The position numbers and the translations under genes are program-made. A stretch of 64,000 bases of DNA from Patiria miniata (lineage: Eukaryota; Echinodermata; Asteroidea; Valvatida; Asterinidae), in NCBI RefSeq assembly GCF_015706575.1, contig NW_024037057.1:62001-126000 (forward strand), given 5' to 3'. The number at the start of each line of letters is the position of its first letter. The stretch's first letter is position 1. The notes under the pieces were generated by a model. That model made no database searches. It had not been told where the DNA came from and was given only the letters and a program-made list of their open reading frames with translations. Below are positions 23,402 through 35,399 of the stretch, one piece after another.

Positions 23402-23915
23402 CAGAACGCTGGGTTACGCTGATCGATGAGCTTCACAGAATCTTGCGAATGAAGTGACACATGACCTATGTATAAAGCATATGGCTGCAGATGTTCAAGT
23501 CCGCAGTTAGACAATGTGCGCAAATGCTATCGGAAAACTTCTCATAGAAATGCGCGCATTCCATACCGGATGTGATTTACTGTTTCATAGCGGATCATGT
23601 GGACAAAATTATGAGCGTCGTATAATGCAACCTGACCGTTTGCGATTCGAAACGGAGCCTGACGGGAATTGTAAATTTACTACACAGATAAGTTTTACAG
23701 AATTTCTTACGTTATTACGCTTTTCAACACAAAAAAAAACATCTCTTAACTGGAATAAAAGAGTAGTGACTCGGTCTTAAACGAACGTTTAAAACCTTGC
23801 AGAGTCATGACCGTGATGACGCGCAGCACACAGGTCACGCAAAACCAACCAATCAGAGCGTGAATTCATCAGAGTATCCCAGCGTCTGAGGTTTGTAGGG
23901 CGGTGGTACAGGCGA
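23402..23915 (+). repeat. 510-bp dispersed repeat, copy 2
   Basis: Partner of 17215-17725 in the same orientation. Short indels, such as an extra CGAT after CTGAT near 23420, distinguish the copies. Confidence 0.8.
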
Positions 23916-24022
23916 ACACTAACATCTGATTTTCAATTTTTCTCACGGCGGTGTGAAACACGCAGTGGGCTTGAGCTGCTTATTGGTGGGTGGGTGGGTG
24001 AGGGTGGTGGGTTGGTTTGTTG

Positions 24023-24330
24023 CAAGGGCGGATACGGGGGGGGGAGAGGGCCATGCCCCTCGCCCCCAAACAAACCCCTGTTCTTGTTTTTTTTTTAAGT
24101 GACGTCACAATAAAGGTAGGCAATGAGTACACCACCTTCTTTTCCTTAAAAAAAATGGTTAAAGTGGTCAGAAATTGCCTCATATTGCACCACAGACAAT
24201 CTAGAATCCAAAAGAAATTCGGGGCCCTTAAGCTGACCCCGAATCCCACGCCGTCATTTTTGGACCCACTTTTTGGGGGACCAAAATTTTGTTTGGCCCC
24301 CTCCAAAATTGTGTTCTGGATCCGCCCTTG
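24023..24330. mobile_element. hAT-type non-autonomous element, 308 bp
   Basis: It begins CAAGGGCGGATAC and ends GGATCCGCCCTTG. The exact 8-bp target duplication GTTTGTTG stands at 24015-24022 and 24331-24338. The core TCAGAAATTGCCTCA, TCTAGAATCC, GGGCCCTTAAGC is shared, inverted, with 37733-37988. No coding capacity. Confidence 0.92.
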
Positions 24331-24466
24331 GTTTGTTGGTTAATGGACACTTTACTCTGCCATGTGCAATTTGAGTATTAAAGCTTTGCATTCGAAGACC
24401 GGTTGTGGAAACACTGATGCGACTGCATCTCATTTGCATATTTTTGCATATTAGATCACGCCCAAC

Positions 24467-24579
24467 TTGTTTTCGTTTTCTGTACTCTTCGAGTGCGCGG
24501 ATGGTGCCGTAAGCCGTCTTCATGACCCGACCGCCGTGCCGTTCTACCACTTGGTACTTGATTCTATGCTGTTGGACCC
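24467..24579 (-). CDS. possible unrecognised exon
   Basis: On the minus strand an acceptor-like CGTCTTAACGTAG is followed by an open frame reading VQQHRIKYQVVERHGG, then RVMKTAYGTIRALEEYRKRK, up to a weak donor (CAA, then GTTGGG). The charge pattern looks coding. However, the exons at 24753 and 20684 already join in phase 0, so it is not needed by the methyltransferase. It may be an alternative exon, a relic of another gene, or chance. No family was recognised. Confidence 0.25.
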
Positions 24580-24752
24580 CTACGTTAAGACGAAATCAGC
24601 AACGCTGTATAGTTAACAATTTTTATCGGTCTAATATTCGACCCGGATTATGAATGCCTCTCGATCTATACGCAAACCAAACAACAAAACTAATCCCCAA
24701 AAAGTTTGATCCAAATGAATTCGGAAGGATAACTGTTTAATTATACATGTAC

Positions 24753-25063
24753 CTGGACAAAAGCACCCCACTTCTCGTGACTTTTCAAGAAGGAAGTCAC
24801 TTGGTTTAAAATGAAGAGGTCATCGTGGTTGTCGATGATCAAAAGTGCCTGCCCGCCCGGCTTCAGACACGCCGAGATGCTACGGAGCGCTTGGGTCTGC
24901 TCGGGAAACCAGTGAAGAACGAAAAAACAGACAGCTTTGTCGAATCCCTCTCGCCAGTCTTGGTTGTCTCCCACGGCTCGGGCGTCCCATTGACTGTATG
25001 TTACGTTTGGTGCAGAGTTGGTCTTAACGGCCACCGCTACCATTTCCTCTGAAGCGTCAACGC
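24753..25063 (-). CDS. SAM-dependent methyltransferase core exon (juvenile hormone acid O-methyltransferase-like)
   Basis: Minus-strand exon of 311 nt between TTCCCTTTAG (acceptor) and CAG then GTACAT (donor). It enters in phase 1 and leaves in phase 0. Residues read VDASEEMVAVAV (end of strand beta 2, whose acidic residue binds the SAM ribose), then VTYSQWDARAVGD and FDKAVCFFVLHWFPE (strand beta 4 region). ALRSISACLKPGGQALLIID follows, the classic class I L-K-P-G-G strand beta 5. The family transfers methyl from SAM to small carboxylic acids or related metabolites in the cytosol. Echinoderms and lancelets hold many such genes of unknown substrate. The glycine-rich SAM loop should lie in a preceding exon (higher coordinates), where the 1.63-kb macrosatellite sits. 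I could not find it. Confidence 0.88.
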
Positions 25064-25442
25064 CTAAAGGGAAGGGGAACAGAGTTAAGGCACTCTGATT
25101 GATATGATGGTATGTTAGCGGTATTTTTTGCGTAATTTCAAACTGCTGTTGAACGTGCGAGCTCCTGTGGAATGATAGTTTTTGAGCGTAGTTAAGCTGG
25201 AGGATAGAATAGTGACACAGGACACGCCGTATTTAAAAACTACAATTAAATTTCTCCCTCTAAATTTCACGTAATTTCCAATCTGATTTGATAATATAAC
25301 AGAATGGTTCTCTATCTAAAAGAAAATTTACATAATATTGATAGTTGACAAATAAAATAGATATTTCGGACCAAATTCCATGCGTCGTCGACAGCTCATT
25401 AAGTATTCAAAACGAGGTCACGCACCGGAATGCCATGCATAC

Positions 25443-28400
25443 AGCGCACGTAAAATGAGCAGCTTTTCAGTGCGCTGCGGACTGACTGGGATAGGTCGCC
25501 GTTCGCACGCATGATCGAATGAAAATTAAGTTTTCACGAAGTGACCTATCTTGATAGGTCGCCGTTCGTGCGCATGAAATATGAAAACGAAATGTTCACG
25601 AAGTGACATGGATTTGGCGCCTATTTTTCACCTGGCAGTGATGAGTTTTTGCCTTAGAAACAATTTAAAATCATAATTCAACTATCCAACTTTATTTTAT
25701 ATAAAAACTGAGTCAACAAAAATTAGTGTTCTGGGTGAAAGAGTGGATGCAAAATAGGCCCAACTTCAATTGCGTTTTTCTCGAAATGGCAAAAACTGAG
25801 ATAGGTCAGATCGTGGAACGATCAACGATACATATTAATGTATTGACGTCAATGATCCCATAATTAATTTGTGGTTATTGCTTCTCTGCTGGGAAGTCAT
25901 TGTATGTGATTTGAGCAAACTGATTGGATATTTTCAGTCTTAAGTCGTACTAAATAAAAATTATAGACTATAGTTTATTTTATAGATATGTGATTTAAGC
26001 AAACTGACTGGATATTATCAGTCTTAAGCAAGACATTTCTCAAAGGCAAATCTTTTTAGCATAATCCTTTGAGCATTCACAAGGCCTACATGGAAATAAG
26101 AATTTTTAAATAATCAAAAGAAAATCTGGTTATTTGAGTAAGCTTGAGTTATCATTGTAACATCATTTCTTTGGTTTTTAATAATGAGAACAGATGGCCT
26201 ATGGGGTCCGAAAGTGACTCAAAATCTTAAGAACAACTCACAGAGCTGCATAAACATGTACATGTACATGTACTACGGTGCAAGTCTCAAGTTTTAGTAA
26301 TACATGTACACGTACATGTATTTGTTTTTTGTTGTTTCAATTAAAAATATGACTGTCAAAGAAAAAAAGGTGGAGAAGCCACATTGATTATACAAAAAAT
26401 CATGTATAAACAGTGTACAGGCCCCCGAATATTTTAGTGAGTGGTTACATTTGCACATGTATACTGGTTTGGTAAAAAAAAAAAAAAATCAATCAATCAA
26501 TAAAATCCTATTGTTTTAATCCTAATGACCTAATTGGCCTTTGTCTTATGGGGTCCAAACTTATAAGTTATACTAGCAAGCTACATATACTGGTTTATTA
26601 AAAAAAATAAAAAAAAAAATTAAAAATAAAAACGTTGTTCTTTTCTCATGAATAAACATAATTTTCCCTTAAACTACTGAATAATTGTGATCCATTGACG
26701 ATCACTGCTGAAGAAAAAAATGTGGAAACCGCGACGTTTACAAATAAAAGACTCTTTCAACAATATTATAGTCAGCAAGTGTACTAAGCATCTGTAATGC
26801 TGTGTGGTGTACAACAAAATGTACATGTACATGAACTATACATGTACACGTATACACGTACATTATACTGTGGAAGAACAGCCACACCGAAAACATACAG
26901 TGTATGTACAGGACATCTATCTTTTTGCCCCAACATATGGAATGGGGAAGGGGGGGGGGGGGACACTGCGTATGCCATACGTACGGGAAGGGGGTGTCTA
27001 AAAAGTCGGCATTTCGTGCATATCATAGGAGGCTTTATGGGCTATATAGCTGCTCGCATAGTTTCTCGAGCGCACGTAAAATGAGCAGCTTTTCAGTGCG
27101 CTGCGGACTGACTGGGATAGGTCGCCGTTCGCACGCAAGATCGAATGAAAATTAAATTTTCACGAAGTGACCTATCTTGATAGGTCGCCGTTCGTGCGCA
27201 TGAAATATGAAAACGAAATGTTCACGAAGTGACATGGATTTGGCGCCTATTTTCCACCTGGTAGTGATGAGTTTTTGCCTTAGAAGCAATTTAAAATCAT
27301 AATTCAACTATCCAACTTTATTTTATATAAAAACTGAGTCAACAAAAATTAGTGTTCTGGGTGAAAGAGTGGATGCAAAATAGGCCAAACTTCAATTGCG
27401 TTTTTCTCGAAATGGCAAAAACTGAGATAGGTCAGATCGTGGAACGATCAACGATACATATTAATGTATTGACGTCAATGATCCCATAATTAATTTGTGG
27501 TTATTGCTTCTCTGCTGGGAAGTCATTGTATGTGATTTGAGCAAACTGACTGGATATTTTCAGTCTTAAGTCGTACTAAATAAAAATTATAGACTATAGT
27601 TTATTTTATAGATATGTGATTTAAGCAAACTGACTGGATATTATCAGTCTTAAGCAAGACATTTCTCAAAGGCAAATCTTTTTAGCATAATCCTTTGAGC
27701 ATTCACAAGGCCTACATGGAAATAAGAATTTTTAAATAATCAAAAGAAAATATGGTTATTTGAGTAAGCTTGAGTTATCATTGTAACATCATTTCTTTGG
27801 TTTTTAATAATGAGAACAGATGGCCTATGGGGTCCGAAAGTGACTCAAAATCTTAAGAACAACTCACAGAGCTGCATAAACATGTACATGTACATGTACT
27901 ACGGTGCAAGTCTCAAGTTTTAGTAATACATGTACACGTACATGTATTTGTTTTTTGTTGTTTCAATTAAAAATATGACTGTCAAAGAAAAAAGGGTGGA
28001 GAAGCCACATTGATTATACAAAAAAACATGTATAAACAGTGCACAGGCCCCCGAATATTTTAGTGAGTGGTTACATTTGCACATGTATACTGGTTTGGTA
28101 AAAAAAAAAAAAATCAATCAATCAATAAAATCCTATTGTTTTAATCCTAATGACCTAATTGGCCTTTGTCTTATGGGGTCCAAACTTATAAGTTATACTA
28201 GCAAGCTACATATACTGGTTTATTAAAAAAAAAAAAAAATAAAATAAAAAAAAAAAAAGTTGTTCTTTTCTCATGAATAAACATAATTTTCCCTTAAACT
28301 ACTGAATAATTGTGATCCATTGACGATCACTGCTGAAGAAAAAAATGTGGAAACCGCGACGTTTACAAATAAAAGACTCTTTCAACAATATTATAGTCAG

Positions 28401-31256
28401 CAAGTGTACTAAGCATTTGTAATGCTGTGTGGTGTACAACAAAATGTACATGTACATGAACTATACATGTACACGTATACACGTACATTATACTGTGCAA
28501 GAACAGCCACACCGAAAACATACAGTGTATGTACCGGACATCTATCTTTTTGCCCCAACATATGGAATGGGGAAGGGGGGGGGGGGGGGGGGGCACTGCG
28601 TATGCCATACGTACGGGAAGGGGGTGTCTAAAAAGTCGGCATTTCGTGCATATCATAGGAGGCTTTATGGGCTATATAGCTGCTCGCATAGTTTCTCGAG
28701 CGCACGTAAAATGAGCAGCTTTTCAGTGCGCTGCGGACTGACTGGGATAGGTCGCCGTTCGCACGCAAGATCGAATGAAAATTAAATTTTCACGAAGTGA
28801 CCTATCTTGATAGGTCGCCGTTCGTGCGCATGAAATATGAAAACGAAATGTTCACGAAGTGACATGGATTTGGCGCCTATTTTCCACCTGGTAGTGATGA
28901 GTTTTTGCCTTAGAAGCAATTTAAAATCATAATTCAACTATCCAACTTTATTTTATATAAAAAATGAGTCAACAAAAATTAGTGTTCTGGGTGAAAGAGT
29001 GGATGCAAAATAGGCCCAACTTCAATTGCGTTTTTCTCGAAATGGCAAAAACTGAGATAGGTCAGATCGTGGAACGATCAACGATACATATTAATGTATT
29101 GACGTCAATGATCCCATAATTAATTTGTGGTTATTGCTTCTCTGCTGGGAAGTCATTGTATGTGATTTGAGCAAACTGACTGGATATTTTCAGTCTTAAG
29201 TCGTACTAAATAAAATTATAGACTATAGTTTATTTTATAGATATGTGATTTAAGCAAACTGACTGGATAGTATCAGTCTTAAGCAAGACATTTCTCAAAG
29301 GCAAATCTTTTTAGCATAATCCTTTGAGCATTCACAAGGCCTACATGGAAATAAGAATTTTTAAATAATCAAAAGAAAATCTGGTTATTTGAGTAAGCTT
29401 GAGTTATCATTGTAACATCATTTCTTTGGTTTTTAATAATGAGAACAGATGGCCTATGGGGTCCGAAAGTGACTCAAAATCTTAAGAACAACTCACAGAG
29501 CTGCATAAACATGTACATGTACATGTACTACGGTGCAAGTCTCAAGTTTTAGTAATACATGTACACGTACATGTATTTGTTTTTTGTTGTTTCAATTAAA
29601 AATATGACTGTCAAAGAAAAAAGGGTGGAGAAGCCACATTGATTATACAAAAAACATGTATAAACAGTGCACAGGCCCCCGAATATTTTAGTGAGTGGTT
29701 ACATTTGCACATGTATACTGGTTTGGTAAAAAAAAAAAAATCAATCAATCAATAAAATCCTATTGTTTTAATCCTAATGACCTAATTGGCCTTTGTCTTA
29801 TGGGGTCCAAACTTATAAGTTATACTAGCAAGCTACATATACTGGTTTATTAAAAAAAAAATAAAATAAAATAAAAAAAAAAAAAGTTGTTCTTTTCTCA
29901 TGAATAAACATAATTTTCCCTTAAACTACTGAATAATTGTGATCCATTGACGATCACTGCTGAAGAAAAAAATGTGGAAACCGCGACGTTTACAAATAAA
30001 AGACTCTTTCAACAATATTATAGTCAGCAAGTGTACTAAGCATTTGTAATGCTGTGTGGTGTACAACAAAATGTACATGTACATGAACTATACATGTACA
30101 CGTATACACGTACATTATACTGTGCAAGAACAGCCACACCGAAAACATACAGTGTATGTACCGGACATCTATCTTTTTGCCCCAACATATGGAATGGGGA
30201 AGGGGGGGGGGCACTGCGTATGCCATACGTACGGGAAGGGGGTGTCTAAAAAGTCGGCATTTCGTGCATATCATAGGAGGCTTTATGGGCTATATAGCTG
30301 CTCGCATAGTTTCTCGAGCGCACGTAAAATGAGCAGCTTTTCAGTGCGCTGCGGACTGACTGGGATAGGTCGCCGTTCGCACGCAAGATCGAATGAAAAT
30401 TAAATTTTCACGAAGTGACCTATCTTGATAGGTCGCCGTTCGTGCGCATGAAATATGAAAACGAAATGTTCACGAAGTGACATGGATTTGGCGCCTATTT
30501 TCCACCTGGTAGTGATGAGTTTTTGCCTTAGAAGCAATTTAAAATCATAATTCAACTATCCAACTTTATTTTATATAAAAAATGAGTCAACAAAAATTAG
30601 TGTTCTGGGTGAAAGAGTGGATGCAAAATAGGCCCAACTTCAATTGCGTTTTTCTCGAAATGGCAAAAACTGAGATAGGTCAGATCGTGGAACGATCAAC
30701 GATACATATTAATGTATTGACGTCAATGATCCCATAATTAATTTGTGGTTATTGCTTCTCTGCTGGGAAGTCATTGTATGTGATTTGAGCAAACTGACTG
30801 GATATTTTCAGTCTTAAGTCGTACTAAATAAAAATTATAGACTATAGTTTATTTTATAGATATGTGATTTAAGCAAACTGACTGGATAGTATCAGTCTTA
30901 AGCAAGACATTTCTCAAAGGCAAATCTTTTTAGCATAATCCTTTGAGCATTCACAAGGCCTACATGGAAATAAGAATTTTTAAATAATCAAAAGAAAATC
31001 TGGTTATTTGAGTAAGCTTGAGTTATCATTGTAACATCATTTCTTTGGTTTTTAATAATGAGAACAGATGGCCACACCGAAAACATACAGTGTATGTACC
31101 GGACATCTATCTTTTTGCCCCAACATATGGAATGGGGGGGGGGGGGGACACTGCGTAAGCCATACGTACGGGAAGGGGGTGTCTAAAAAGTCGGCATTTC
31201 GTGCATATCATAGGAGGCTTTATGGGCTATATAGCTGCTCGCATAGTTTCTCGAGA
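25443..31256 (+). repeat. macrosatellite: four tandem units of about 1.63 kb
   Basis: The landmark CGCACGTAAAATGAGCAGC occurs at 25445, 27071, 28701 and 30319 (spacing 1626, 1630, 1618). Units are nearly identical apart from homopolymer lengths, for example the G-run near 26948, 28576, 30201 and 31137. Each unit holds internal duplications: GATAGGTCGCCGTTCG with TTCACGAAGTGAC twice, and TGTGATTT(G/A)AGCAAACTGA twice. It also has ACATGTACATGT palindromes, poly-A tracts and a CCGCGACGTTTACAAATAAAA-like stretch. The fourth unit lacks 681 bp. Short open frames inside are conserved only because the units are, and none resembles a protein. Confidence 0.95.
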
Positions 31257-31400
31257 AAACAAACAAACACAAAATTCCACCTACGAAAAATAGGTGCGTC
31301 AACACCTCATCCATGGAGCAGCTGGCGATGCAGAAGCCGAGGATTGGAACCTGTTACACTCTTGACTTTCCCTGCCATTGACTACGCAGTGGCGGATTTG

Positions 31401-31428
31401 CCCCCCCCCCCCCCCCCCCCCCCCCCCC
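31401..31428 (+). repeat. poly-C run of 28
   Basis: An uninterrupted C28 follows GCAGTGGCGGATTTG. CAGTGGCGGAT resembles a hAT-type end, but no partner end was found. Confidence 0.9.
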
Positions 31429-31804
31429 GTCCAGCCTGAGACAAATGTTGTGTAGAATGGGGAAAACATTTATTTTCAAATTGCCTTAGTTAGAATGCAG
31501 GAAAATTATGTTCTTAGTAAGGTGAACGCAGGATCTGTGGGTTACCGGCAACTGTTGTAAATGACCCACTGGGTTTGCTTTTGTAACTGTGCGCTAAATA
31601 AAAACTGAAGCTCGAATTACTAACATGTTTTTTTTGTTGCAGTAGAAACCACTTTTTGCAAATACGTCAATGCTATGACATCCAGACCTCGCGCGCCCAC
31701 GCAGTTAACATGAGACAGCAAAATTAAGGTACGGGATTTCAGTCTCTCTGTGAGACAACTACTAGGTTAAGTTGTAAGTGTGGTAAGAATTTTCCAATCT
31801 GTCC

Positions 31805-32143
31805 GTGTGTCAAGGATTGTATTGTGGTCGTATACTTTCACAGCAATCCAGTGCTTGGATTTGTATGATGAGACAACATGTCAGCCGGTATGAAGATCTA
31901 CTGACCACGGTGAAGAAAAGGAAACTGAGGTGGTACGGACATGTAACGAGAGCAAGCGGATTGTCAAAGACCATCCTCCAAGGTACAGTGCAGGGAAGGA
32001 GGAGACGGGGCAGACAGAGGAAAAAGTGGATAGACAACATCGCCGAATGGACCAGTGAAAGTTGTGCCACAACACAGGCCCTTGCTCACGACCGTCAGAT
32101 GTGGAACCAGTTAAACCAACGCTCATCCATGCAGCGCCCCTAA
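31805..32143 (+). mobile_element. 5'-truncated LINE, C-terminal end of reverse transcriptase protein
   Basis: The frame encodes the characteristic C-terminal tail of LINE endonuclease-reverse transcriptase polyproteins: RYEDLLTTVKKR, KRKLRWYGHVTRASGLSK, TILQGTVQGRRRRGRQRKKW and IDNIAEWTS. The stop at 32141-32143 is followed by a 3' tail GGGTTACGGGACCAGTAAGC. Nothing of the endonuclease or the YADD catalytic region is present upstream, so the copy is dead and 5'-truncated, as usual for target-primed insertion. The frame itself shows no internal stop, which suggests fairly recent insertion. The clade (CR1/L2-like or related) cannot be fixed from this piece. The true 5' edge and target duplication were not determined. 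Confidence 0.85.
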
Positions 32144-32626
32144 GACCCCGGTGGGTTACGGGACCAGTAAGCATTAAGCAGTAAGGCAAACTTGAAGTTA
32201 CAGCCTAGACCAAGTATGGAGTTTTTCAAGTCTCTTGGAAGAAATACCGTCTGCGCTTTTTTTTTTTTTGGTACATAAATTGCGGAGTGTTAACTTCAAG
32301 AATTAACTTCGTGTACAGCGACAATGACAATTCGAATGATATTTGGGTCTGTTGGATTAATCACATGGAAAATAACATATAATCAGCAAGTTTTTCTGAG
32401 CCTCAAACGTATCCCGTACCTGCACCATTTTAAATGATCCCTATTGTTCGGTATACATTGTACATGTTCTTACGTGAACTTAAGAGTTTAATCACATTTG
32501 GAATCAGTCGCAAGTTTATCACCCAGCCATCCAAGTTCAGGTCGAGTGAAAGCTTTTCGAAGAAACCGTGACGAAGCCGCTCTTGTGTCAACGTTCACCG
32601 CTTTTATTTGTGATCTGACTTGTTAT

Positions 32627-33107
32627 CAGGGTGACCGTAAGGTCATGACTAAATTGTGCTAAATGCACTTCAAAAATCTGTCAGATTTGTCAAAAATCTG
32701 CCAAATTCCACCGAATTACTCGAAATACACTTAAAATACCTTGAATCACATGCAGATGTTGTAATATTGCCTTAATGAATTAAAAGTTCAAATTTATAAA
32801 CAATTTATAGCCACATAAAGATAATATGAAATTGCGTAAATTTCAGGCACAACGCAGTTGCGTCAGTGAACCTCAACACCCAGACCAGGCAACCTGCCCT
32901 ATTTTGCAGGGGTTTGTTTGAAAAAAAAGATTGAAGCTTTTGCAACCAAATGTACAATTTTTTTAGGAAAATTTGCTGTTTTTCTGTCAAGTTATTCTGC
33001 CAGGAATCTGCCCAAAAAATCCATTTTGTCAAATTGTCTGTCAAACTCGTTTTTTTTTTTTTTAAACTGTCAAAGTTAGCCGAAAATTGGCTAAAACGGT
33101 CACTCTG
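32627..33107. mobile_element. hAT-type non-autonomous element, 481 bp
   Basis: Ends are CAGGGTGACCGT and the complement of CAGAGTGACCGT. The exact 8-bp target duplication CTTGTTAT lies at 32619-32626 and 33108-33115. The interior is AT-rich with repeated CAAAAATCTG-type words and no protein. Confidence 0.88.
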
Positions 33108-33115
33108 CTTGTTAT

Positions 33116-33813
33116 TTTATTTGATAACATATATTTGAGATAATTTGCCATTCCCAGCATGTTAAATTCCCAGCAAGGTTAACTCTTAAAGAGTTAACCT
33201 TTGACCGTTTTTGAATCGTGCGCTGAATATTCGACGACAAAATCTGTGGACTTACTGCCAATTATCGTTATATGCTACAAAAACACCCTGATAGACCAAA
33301 TTGTTGTGTACTGGTTGACCCAAATTCATTGTTCCAAATTATCCTGGTTCAGCTTCTATGCATGAACGTTTCCTAATTCCTATCTTCAAAATCTACATGA
33401 CAACGAAAGTGATTATTTATTAATCCATAAGCTGCGGTAAAGAATTCTAAAGAACGATAGCTGGACAATTAACAATAATTGGGTCATTTAACAATGGGCT
33501 ATTTCTGTCGGTGAAAATCTGTCACAGATTGAGAGCGACTTATAGCGATCCGATAACAAATATATATCGTGTGCTTCTTTTAATCTGTCAAAGACACTGA
33601 ACACAATGTTCTGTTTTTCCCACGCAGACGTGTTTTTTTTCTTTCACGGGAAAGAGATTTGGCTTAAGCATTGTCATAAGTAATAGTCTTACAGCTGCCA
33701 TTTGCTGCAGAATTTGTTTTCCCTTAATTATCGATCACTAAGCTACGCTGTGTAGTAACTATTCGAACGGGCTTGGTTTCGAGACTGGTCTTTCCAGAAC
33801 TAACACTGCCGCC
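33116..33813 (+). other. 5' flank of the fibrinogen-domain gene
   Basis: No TATA box was recognised in the last 100 bp. The start codon follows a short leader (AACACTGCCGCC). The promoter of the gene at 33814 should lie here. Confidence 0.4.
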
Positions 33814-34863
33814 ATGGATGGAGCACGTTATCAGAAGGGCTCCTCTAAAGCAGGACTTGCCTTGAGTATGGCGATCGTGTTCTTCGTTTTTACCAGTTTT
33901 AGGCCTATACTGAAGGTATCTGGAGAAACAATATGCACTCGGCAGCCATTGTCACAAACGTTCGTTGCTGCTGAAAATCGAGCACTGACAAATGCCACAA
34001 TGTGGTCAGGTTCGGTTGGTAGTCGTGTCACTTGTGTCAGCACGTGTCACTCCTTGCCTGCGTGCAAATCGGCCAACTTCTATCAACCCAGCGGAGTATG
34101 TGATCTGAATAATGCCACACGGACCGATGTTCCCAATAACTTCGTTGCAGACTACGCGAGCGTGTACTTTGAAGGTATTAATGGAGACACATCTGAGTTG
34201 TCTGTTGCAGCTAACAGCGATTGCCAGAGTTTTCTGAAGGCAGGTTACGTGAGCGGTATCTATACGATATTCCCCGACGGGTTCGCTGATGGTCTGAGGG
34301 TGTACTGCGACATGGAGACCGACGGTGGAGGCTGGCTTGTCATTCAGAGGCGTCAGGATGGCAGTGTCGACTTCTACCGCGGCTGGGCTGACTACCGCGT
34401 GGGCTTTGGGGACTTGGCTGGTGAGTTTTGGCTCGGCAACGACAACTTGCGCACCTTGAGTAATACTCTGGGATCTTGGGATCTTCGAATCGATGTTGAA
34501 GACTGGGTCGGCAACACAGCGTGGGCCGAGTACGCAGACTTTCAAATTACAGGACAAGATTACCGTCTGAGATACCATTCATACAATGAGAAAAGCACAG
34601 CGGGTGACTCTCTGTTCAAACATAACGGTCAGCTATTTTCAACAAAGGATAAGGACAATGACAACCTGGATTGGTTCAATTGCGCAGAGGATGAGAAAGG
34701 TGGTTGGTGGTACAATATTTGTTCCTATGCAAACTTGAACGGTTTCTACTTCAATTCATCCTTGGAAGAACGAAACGACTACCGAGCAATTACGTGGAGT
34801 TCCTGGAGGGGTGAAATTTACTCCTTAAAAAGGTGCAGTATGAAGATTCGATTGACAATGTAG
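33814..34863 (+). CDS. PAN/apple plus fibrinogen-related domain (FReD) protein, intronless
   Basis: Complete frame of 349 codons with an ideal Kozak start (GCCGCCATGG). Residues 16-38 are hydrophobic after a short basic N-terminus, so a signal anchor or signal peptide. Residues 41-96 contain five cysteines (41, 74, 78, 84, 96) in a PAN/apple-like pattern (CVSTCHSLPACKSANF). Residues 137-349 form a fibrinogen-related domain: DCQSFLKAGYVSGIY, VYCDMETDGGGWLVIQRR, DFYRGWADYR, EFWLGND. A calcium-site run DKDND (279-283) and CAEDEKGGWWYNIC (290-303) precede the LNGFYF strand. Sequons lie at N60, N100 and N314. FReDs of this ficolin/tenascin type bind sugars or microbial surfaces outside the cell. 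The lack of introns could reflect retroposition or an old intron-poor subfamily, but the frame is fully intact. Ligand unknown. Confidence 0.93.
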   Translation: MDGARYQKGSSKAGLALSMAIVFFVFTSFRPILKVSGETICTRQPLSQTFVAAENRALTNATMWSGSVGSRVTCVSTCHSLPACKSANFYQPSGVCDLNNATRTDVPNNFVADYASVYFEGINGDTSELSVAANSDCQSFLKAGYVSGIYTIFPDGFADGLRVYCDMETDGGGWLVIQRRQDGSVDFYRGWADYRVGFGDLAGEFWLGNDNLRTLSNTLGSWDLRIDVEDWVGNTAWAEYADFQITGQDYRLRYHSYNEKSTAGDSLFKHNGQLFSTKDKDNDNLDWFNCAEDEKGGWWYNICSYANLNGFYFNSSLEERNDYRAITWSSWRGEIYSLKRCSMKIRLTM

Positions 34864-35399
34864 GACTATTATCGCCAATGTGAAATAGACTATTGCGACA
34901 TCGGTCACGGGTCCAAAGTGTGACTTTTTGCCTGTCACTGTTACCTTGGTACTTTGCCATTCAAGTATTTTTAAGTGTGATTTGAAACGAATTTGTATTT
35001 GTTGGTTAGGTGGTTTGCTATTCGTAATCACTTGGAGGGCGACTGTACATTAGCTGTGGTACCAGAAACAAGCATGCAGCTTAAAACACAAGCATGCAGG
35101 GTGGAGTGAGAAACACAAAGGAGGGCTCAAGGAATGAAGTTTGGTAAAAGGTGAAGCTGAAAGCGAATGTAGGGGGAGAAGATGGGGCACGAAGGAACAA
35201 ATGAGAGTGATGTGAGTGGGGGGTCAATGGTGGGGGGGGGGGGGATAAGGAAGGGGGTGATGTTAGCGGGAGGGGAACACAATTATGGATTTCGGATGTA
35301 ATAGAGAAAACGTTCTCATTTGAAAGAATAACCCAGATATTTCATATAACTGCAGGGAGGGGTGAAAGGAGTTTAGTGATGTTATATTGATGTTGTGAC
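34864..35399 (+). other. 3' flank of the FReD gene
   Basis: No AATAAA stands close to the stop. The nearest clear one is near 35831. A poly-G run lies near 35233. No other gene was seen. Confidence 0.4.

Noticed and set aside
26797..31439. Conserved small proteins repeated in each 1.63-kb unit
   Set aside because: Conservation reflects recent unit duplication. The frames run through ACATGTACATGT palindromes and variable G-runs, which no real frame would tolerate.
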